A stretch of DNA of 64,000 nucleotides from Pseudomonas palleroniana (lineage in GTDB: Bacteria; Pseudomonadota; Gammaproteobacteria; Pseudomonadales; Pseudomonadaceae). Shown piece by piece: positions 59,686 to 64,000 of this stretch. The notes below the pieces were generated by a model. The model made no database searches. It was not told where the DNA came from and saw only the letters and a list, made by a program, of their open reading frames with translations. Every line of letters begins with the position of its first letter. The stretch's first letter is position 1. The stretch spans positions 1 through 64,000 of the forward strand of contig NZ_PYWX01000087.1 of the NCBI RefSeq assembly GCF_003031675.1. The letters run 5' to 3'. The translations under genes and the position numbers were made by a program.

Positions 59686-60936
59686 TCAGGTGACGCTGTT
59701 GCGCACCTTGAATTGCGGCTGGTCCCAGGTGCGGTTGTCGAGGATTTCGCCAAGGATCTGCACGGCGTCAAATACCTCGGTAAAGCCGGTGTAAAGCGGG
59801 GTAAACCCAAAGCGCATGATGCGCGGCTCGCGGTAATCACCGATCACGCCACGGGCGATCAACGCCTGGATCACCGCATAGCCTTCTGGGTGTTCGAAAC
59901 TCACATGGCTGCCACGCCGGGCATGCTCACGGGGCGTGATCAACACCAGGCCGTGGGCGGCGCAACGGGTTTCAACCAATGCGATAAACAGGTCGGTCAA
60001 CGCCAGGGATTTTTTGCGCAGGCTGGCCATATCGGTCTGGGCAAAAATCTCCAGGCCGCATTCCACCATGGCCAGCGAAGTGATCGGCTGGGTGCCGCAC
60101 AGATAACGCGCGATGCCGACGCTGGGGGCGTAGGTCGATTCCATGGCGAACTGTCGGGTATGCCCAAACCACCCCGACAACGGCTGGCGCACCACATCCA
60201 CCAGCGCCGGGTTGACCCACACAAACGCCTGGGAACCCGGCCCACCGTTGAGGTACTTGTAGGTGCAGCCAATCGCGTAATCGGCCTCGGCCTGGTGCAG
60301 ATCAATGGGGACTGCACCCGCAGAGTGAGCCAGGTCCCAGAGGCTCAGCGCGCCGCATTCGTGGCTCAAGGCAGTGAGCGCCTGCATGTCGTACATGTAG
60401 CCGGTCTTGTAGTTGACGTGGGTGAGCATCACCACCGCGACATCCTGGTCGATGGCCTGGGGCAGTTCAGCCGGGCTGTTCACCAGGCGCAGGCAATAGC
60501 CCTGCTGCAGCAACTCGGCCAGGCCCTCGGCGATATACAAATCAGTTGGGAAGTTGCTCGCCTCGCTGACGATGACCTTGCGCTGAGGCTGGCGTTGGCG
60601 CTGCACGCTCAACGCGGCGCTGAGCACCTTGAACAGGTTGATGGACGTGGTATCGGTGATCGCCACTTCGCCCTCCCGTGCGCCGATCAATGGTGCCAGG
60701 CGATCGCCCAGGCGCAGTGACAACTGTGCCCAACCGGCGCTGTTCCAACTGCGAATCAAGCCATCGCCCCATTCCTCGGCGATCACCTGTTGCGCACGCT
60801 CAAGGGCCGCCACCGGGCGGGCGCCGAGGGAATTGCCGTCGAGGTAGATCACCCCCGCAGGCAGGGCGAACCGGTTGCGCAACGGGGCAAGGGGATCCTC
60901 GGCATCGAGGGCTTGGCAGTGGCTTCGAGTGGTCAT
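59686..60936 (-). CDS. kynU: Kynureninase KynU
   Basis: KynU cleaves kynurenine to anthranilate and alanine, using PLP. The 416-residue protein has the PLP-lysine motif TYKYLNGGPGS. The LDGNSLG and WDLAHSAGA segments of the family are also present. It is divergent from kynR, its regulator. kynA and kynB, which form the rest of the pathway, are not in this window, so they must lie elsewhere or the strain relies on imported kynurenine. Confidence 0.95.
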   Translation of the reverse strand: MTTRSHCQALDAEDPLAPLRNRFALPAGVIYLDGNSLGARPVAALERAQQVIAEEWGDGLIRSWNSAGWAQLSLRLGDRLAPLIGAREGEVAITDTTSINLFKVLSAALSVQRQRQPQRKVIVSEASNFPTDLYIAEGLAELLQQGYCLRLVNSPAELPQAIDQDVAVVMLTHVNYKTGYMYDMQALTALSHECGALSLWDLAHSAGAVPIDLHQAEADYAIGCTYKYLNGGPGSQAFVWVNPALVDVVRQPLSGWFGHTRQFAMESTYAPSVGIARYLCGTQPITSLAMVECGLEIFAQTDMASLRKKSLALTDLFIALVETRCAAHGLVLITPREHARRGSHVSFEHPEGYAVIQALIARGVIGDYREPRIMRFGFTPLYTGFTEVFDAVQILGEILDNRTWDQPQFKVRNSVT

Positions 60937-61080
60937 GGGCGGTCCTGGTTTTTATAAGTGACGTTGAGCCAAATAATGAACGAAGTTTTAGAGAATTTTC
61001 GTGCAAAGTGCCGCGCAACAGGCTAATTAAGCTGTAGGAAATTCGAATTTAACCCCCAAACACGCGGATTTATTCTAAGC

Positions 61081-61554
61081 ATGATTCTCGACACCACCGA
61101 CCTGCGCCTCCTGCATTTCCTGCAACAGGATGGCCGTATCAGCAACCAGGAACTGGCGGAAAAAGTCGCGCTGTCGCCGTCCGCCTGCCTGCGCCGTTTG
61201 CGCCTGCTGGAGAGCGAGGGAATCATCAGCGGCTACCGCGCCGTATTGAATGCCGAGCGGTTGGGCATCGAGCTGGAGGCCATCGTGCACCTGTCGCTGC
61301 GCCAGGATGTGGAGGACTGGCATGAGACGTTCATCAAGAAGGTGCAAGGCTGGCCGGAGGTGGCCAGTGCATACGTGATTACCGGAGCGAGCAACTATGT
61401 GTTGCGCGTGCAGGCGCGCAACCTCAAGCACTTTTCGGACTTTATCGTGAACCACCTGAACCGCACGGCGGGGGTGATGGATATACGTTCGGAGATTGTG
61501 TTGCAGAAGATCAAGGATCGGGACGAAGTGCTCGACCTGGTGGTGCGCAAATAA
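61081..61554 (+). CDS. kynR: Lrp/AsnC-family regulator KynR
   Basis: This 157-residue Lrp-type regulator has an N-terminal winged helix-turn-helix (residues ~3-60, NQELAEKVALSPSACLRRLRLLE) and a C-terminal RAM ligand domain. It is divergent from kynU across 144 bases, the arrangement of kynR, the L-kynurenine-responsive activator of pseudomonads. The assignment rests on this position and family. Confidence 0.9.
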   Translation: MILDTTDLRLLHFLQQDGRISNQELAEKVALSPSACLRRLRLLESEGIISGYRAVLNAERLGIELEAIVHLSLRQDVEDWHETFIKKVQGWPEVASAYVITGASNYVLRVQARNLKHFSDFIVNHLNRTAGVMDIRSEIVLQKIKDRDEVLDLVVRK

Positions 61555-61572
61555 CGCCGACAATACAGATCC

Positions 61573-61665
61573 AATGTGGGAGGGGGCTTGCCCCCGATAG
61601 CGGTGCATCAGTCGACATATCAGCCACTGACACACCGCGATCGGGAGCAAGCCCCCTCCCACATT
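61573..61665. repeat. Paired REP element between kynR and catA
   Basis: AATGTGGGAGGGGGCTTGCC and GGGAGCAAGCCCCCTCCCAC bracket a 93-base element. Its loop resembles that of 59579-59669. It lies between the convergent kynR and catA genes. Confidence 0.85.
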
Positions 61666-61677
61666 TTTTGACCGCGT

Positions 61678-62607
61678 TCAGTCTTCCAGAGCGCGAACTC
61701 GCTGCATGCGCTTTTGCTCTACCGGCGCGGCGGCGGCTTGCAACTCAAAGTCAAAATCAATCTGCGCAAAACGCCCTTCCACACCTAGCTCCCGTGCCAG
61801 CTGCGGGTCGTCACTGAAACGGATCTGGGCAATCAACTCATCGCGTGTCGCATAGGCAAAGTCATCATGCAGGTACGGGTCATCCGACAGGTTGATCTGC
61901 GTGGTCAGGTGCCGGTACCCAGGCGCCGAAATGAAGAAGTGAATATGCGCCGGCCGCTGCCCATGACGCCCCAGTTGATCGAGCAATTGTTGAGTTGGGC
62001 CGGTTGGCGGGCAGCCGTAGCCGGACGGCACGATGCTGCGAAAACGGTAGTTGCCCTGGGCATCGGTCTCGATGCGCCGGCGCAGGTTGAACTCCGATTG
62101 CGTGGAGTCGAACCACGAATAAGTGCCGCCGGTATTGGCCTGCCACACATCCACAATCGCCCCCGCCAGTGGCTTGCCGTCGGTGTCGCGCACCTGCCCG
62201 CGCATAAACAGCGGCACCGCGTCGTCCAGGCCATCATCCAGCCGTGCTTCGTACTTGCTCAGCGGCGCCCCGGCCACATACAGCGGGCCTTCGATGGTGC
62301 GCGGCGTGCCGCCGGACTTGCCCGCTTGCTCATCGGCAGCGTCCATCAGCAGGTCCAGGTAATGCTCAAGGCCAAGTCCGGCCGCGAGCAAACCGGCTTC
62401 CTGGTGCTTGCCCAGCTCATTGAGGTAATTGACCGCCTTCCAGAACTCTTCCGGAGTCACTTCCAGGTCTTCGATGATGTTTACGGTGTCGCGCAAAATA
62501 CGGTAGATCAGGGTCTTGGTGCGCGGGTTGCCGCCGTCATTGAGGTTACCGCTGACTTCTTCAAGAAACTGTTGGGCGTGCAGCGTCTGGGACAGTCGGA
62601 TGGACAT
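61678..62607 (-). CDS. catA: Catechol 1,2-dioxygenase CatA
   Basis: This non-heme Fe(III) intradiol dioxygenase opens catechol to cis,cis-muconate. The 309-residue protein has the helical dimerisation N-terminus and the four iron ligands: Tyr in GPLYVAG, Tyr in SGYGCPPTGP, and two His in RPAHIHFF. It is the last gene of the catB-catC-catA operon, with 42 bases after catC. Confidence 0.96.
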   Translation of the reverse strand: MSIRLSQTLHAQQFLEEVSGNLNDGGNPRTKTLIYRILRDTVNIIEDLEVTPEEFWKAVNYLNELGKHQEAGLLAAGLGLEHYLDLLMDAADEQAGKSGGTPRTIEGPLYVAGAPLSKYEARLDDGLDDAVPLFMRGQVRDTDGKPLAGAIVDVWQANTGGTYSWFDSTQSEFNLRRRIETDAQGNYRFRSIVPSGYGCPPTGPTQQLLDQLGRHGQRPAHIHFFISAPGYRHLTTQINLSDDPYLHDDFAYATRDELIAQIRFSDDPQLARELGVEGRFAQIDFDFELQAAAAPVEQKRMQRVRALED

Positions 62608-62649
62608 GGTGCATTCCTCATCTTGTAGTTATTCGGTGTAGAAGCAGGC

Positions 62650-62940
62650 TTAACGGTCGTCGTCATGGATCGACGATGGGTGACGACACAGAGCGTTGAC
62701 CTCGATCGTCATATAAGGGAACAGCGGCAATTGCATCAGCAGGTCGTGCAGCGCTTGCACGCTGTCGACATCGAACACGCTGTAGTTGGCGTAATGCCCG
62801 GCGATCCGCCACAGGTGGCGCCACTGGCCCTCTTGCTGCAGGCGCTGCGCCAAGGCTTTCTCTTCGGCCTTCAAGGCCGCTGCACGTTCGGGGTTCATGT
62901 CCAAAGGCAGGTTCACGGTCATTTTTACGTGGAACAACAT
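62650..62940 (-). CDS. catC: Muconolactone delta-isomerase CatC
   Basis: This enzyme turns muconolactone into beta-ketoadipate enol-lactone. The 96-residue protein begins MLFHVKMTVNLP and contains the family segments EGQWRHLWRIAGHYANYSVFDVDS and PLFPYMTIEV. It is 12 bases after catB. Confidence 0.96.
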   Translation of the reverse strand: MLFHVKMTVNLPLDMNPERAAALKAEEKALAQRLQQEGQWRHLWRIAGHYANYSVFDVDSVQALHDLLMQLPLFPYMTIEVNALCRHPSSIHDDDR

Positions 62941-62952
62941 GGCAGGCGCCTC

Positions 62953-64000
62953 TTAGTGTTTATCACGACGCGAGAACGCCAGGCGCTCTTCATCGATGGC
63001 CAGGCCCAGGCCCGGTGCGGTGGAGACATGCAGTTGGAAATCGCGATACACCGGTGGCTCGGTCAGGATGTCCTCGGTGAGCAGCAGCGGACCGAACAGT
63101 TCGGTGCCCCACGCCAACTGGTTCAGCGTGAGAAAGGCATGGGCCGAAGCCAGGGTGCCGATTCCCCCTTCGAGCATGGTGCCGCCATACAGGCCGATAC
63201 CTGCCGCTTCGGCAATCGCAGCGGTGTGCAATACGGCGCGCGGGCCGCCATTCTTGGCGATCTTCAGGGCGAACACCGAGGCGGCGCCTTCGCGAGCCAG
63301 GTTGAAGGCGTCTTCCACACACTCGATAGACTCATCGGCCATGATCGGCGCCGGGCTCGACAGGTTGAGTCGCGCCATGCCGCCACGGTTGTTACGCGAG
63401 ATCGGTTGTTCGATCAGATCGATACCGTTATCGCCCAGCACCCTGCACGCGCGCAGGGCCACCGCCTCGTCCCAGGCCTGGTTGACGTCGACCCGCACAC
63501 TGGCACGATCGCCCAGGGCCTTTTTGATCGCGATCACATGGGCCAGGTCACGGTCCACCTCACCCGCGCCGATCTTCAATTTGAACAGGCGATGGCGACG
63601 CAGGTCGAGCATCTTTTCGGCCTCGGCAATGTCTTGCTCGGTATTGCCGCTGGCCAGGGTCCAGGCCACCGGCAAGGCATCACGTACGCGCCCGCCGAGC
63701 AGTTCGCTGACCGGCAGATCGAGGCGTTTGCCGAGGGCGTCGAGCAAGGCCGTTTCGATGCCGGATTTGGCGAAGGTGTTGCCGCGAATGCTGCGTGCAA
63801 GGCGCAGCATGGCCGCGTTGATATTGCTCGCGTCCTGGCCGATCAGCAGCGGGGCGAAGTGCCGGTCGATGTTGACCTTGATGCTGTCCGGGCTCTCGTT
63901 GCCGTAGCTCAGGCCCCCGATGGTGGTGGCTTCGCCGAGGCCTTCGATACCGTCGCTGCAACGCAGGCGGATGATCACCAGGGTCTGGTTCTGCATCGTG
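62953..64000 (-). CDS. catB: Muconate cycloisomerase CatB (partial)
   Basis: This enzyme of the enolase superfamily lactonises cis,cis-muconate. The frame runs off the right window edge: 347 residues plus a preceding Thr codon are visible, and about 25 N-terminal residues are missing compared with the usual ~373. The catalytic Lys is in FKLKIGAG, and metal-binding Asp/Glu residues are in RVDVNQAWDE, DLIEQPIS and ADESI. It is the first cat gene in this window, and its regulator CatR probably lies beyond the edge. Confidence 0.95.
   Translation of the reverse strand, partial: TMQNQTLVIIRLRCSDGIEGLGEATTIGGLSYGNESPDSIKVNIDRHFAPLLIGQDASNINAAMLRLARSIRGNTFAKSGIETALLDALGKRLDLPVSELLGGRVRDALPVAWTLASGNTEQDIAEAEKMLDLRRHRLFKLKIGAGEVDRDLAHVIAIKKALGDRASVRVDVNQAWDEAVALRACRVLGDNGIDLIEQPISRNNRGGMARLNLSSPAPIMADESIECVEDAFNLAREGAASVFALKIAKNGGPRAVLHTAAIAEAAGIGLYGGTMLEGGIGTLASAHAFLTLNQLAWGTELFGPLLLTEDILTEPPVYRDFQLHVSTAPGLGLAIDEERLAFSRRDKH

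Overview
The window is a gene-dense, GC-rich stretch of chromosome that looks like Pseudomonas, most likely the P. fluorescens group. Three things suggest this. The genes are typical of the genus: cyoABCDE, the hmp/norR pair, rplU-rpmA-obgE-proB, ispB, and the kyn/cat genes. The intergenic gaps carry REP hairpins of the GTGGGAGGGGGCTTGCTCCC type. The pterin genes folM-folE-folX sit beside a short LOV photoreceptor of the P. putida SB1 type. I see no rRNA, tRNA, CRISPR array, prophage or complete insertion sequence. The first ~57 bases may be one end of an IS element.

Layout. 0-6 kb: a stand-alone queC and the cytochrome bo3 quinol oxidase operon cyoABCDE. 6-10 kb: dsbB, then the divergent NO-detoxification pair hmp/norR with a readable sigma-54 promoter and NorR boxes. 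10-21 kb: accessory genes, namely an EamA transporter, an AraC and a MalT-like LuxR regulator, a DUF1329/DUF1302 envelope pair, an SDR, a MEST-like alpha/beta hydrolase and a class II aldolase. 22-27.6 kb: a probable light-linked module of short LOV protein, PilZ protein and a MerR/LitR-like regulator lacking the cobalamin histidine, divergent from an ABM-domain membrane protein and folM-folE-folX. 27.7-40 kb: mostly core genes (trxB, cysZ, a glycosyltransferase, an OYE flavoprotein, a glutathione peroxidase, creA, proB, obgE, rpmA, rplU, ispB, yjdM, fklB). It also holds an unusual Pro/Arg/Tyr-repeat protein and a small gene behind a strong Fur box.

40-48 kb is dominated by a 1897-residue toxin-like protein. 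Its C-terminal region carries two tandem copies of a domain resembling the TIKI/TraB/EreA/ChaN-type hydrolase fold. The second copy keeps two GxxH motifs and a central glutamate; the first has lost them. A McpS-like chemoreceptor follows. 48-58 kb: a D-aminoacylase/RpiR/GntP operon, an LprI-like protein, a SulP transporter, an epimerase-like protein and two LysR/transporter neighbourhoods. 58-64 kb: tryptophan and aromatic catabolism, with an APC permease, kynU, divergent kynR, then catA, catC and catB (cut off by the window end). Kynureninase yields anthranilate, and the cat genes take catechol to beta-ketoadipate enol-lactone and on to beta-ketoadipate. The anthranilate-to-catechol step is not encoded here.

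Repeats are a feature of their own. Three copies of a ~132-bp palindrome occur at 58-173, 10265-10395 and 14975-15106. One supplies the norR stop codon, one sits inside the loop of a different REP palindrome, and one is truncated at the IS-like end. Two intergenic regions (18.7 kb and 48.3 kb) contain hairpin-plus-terminator arrangements that could be small RNAs.
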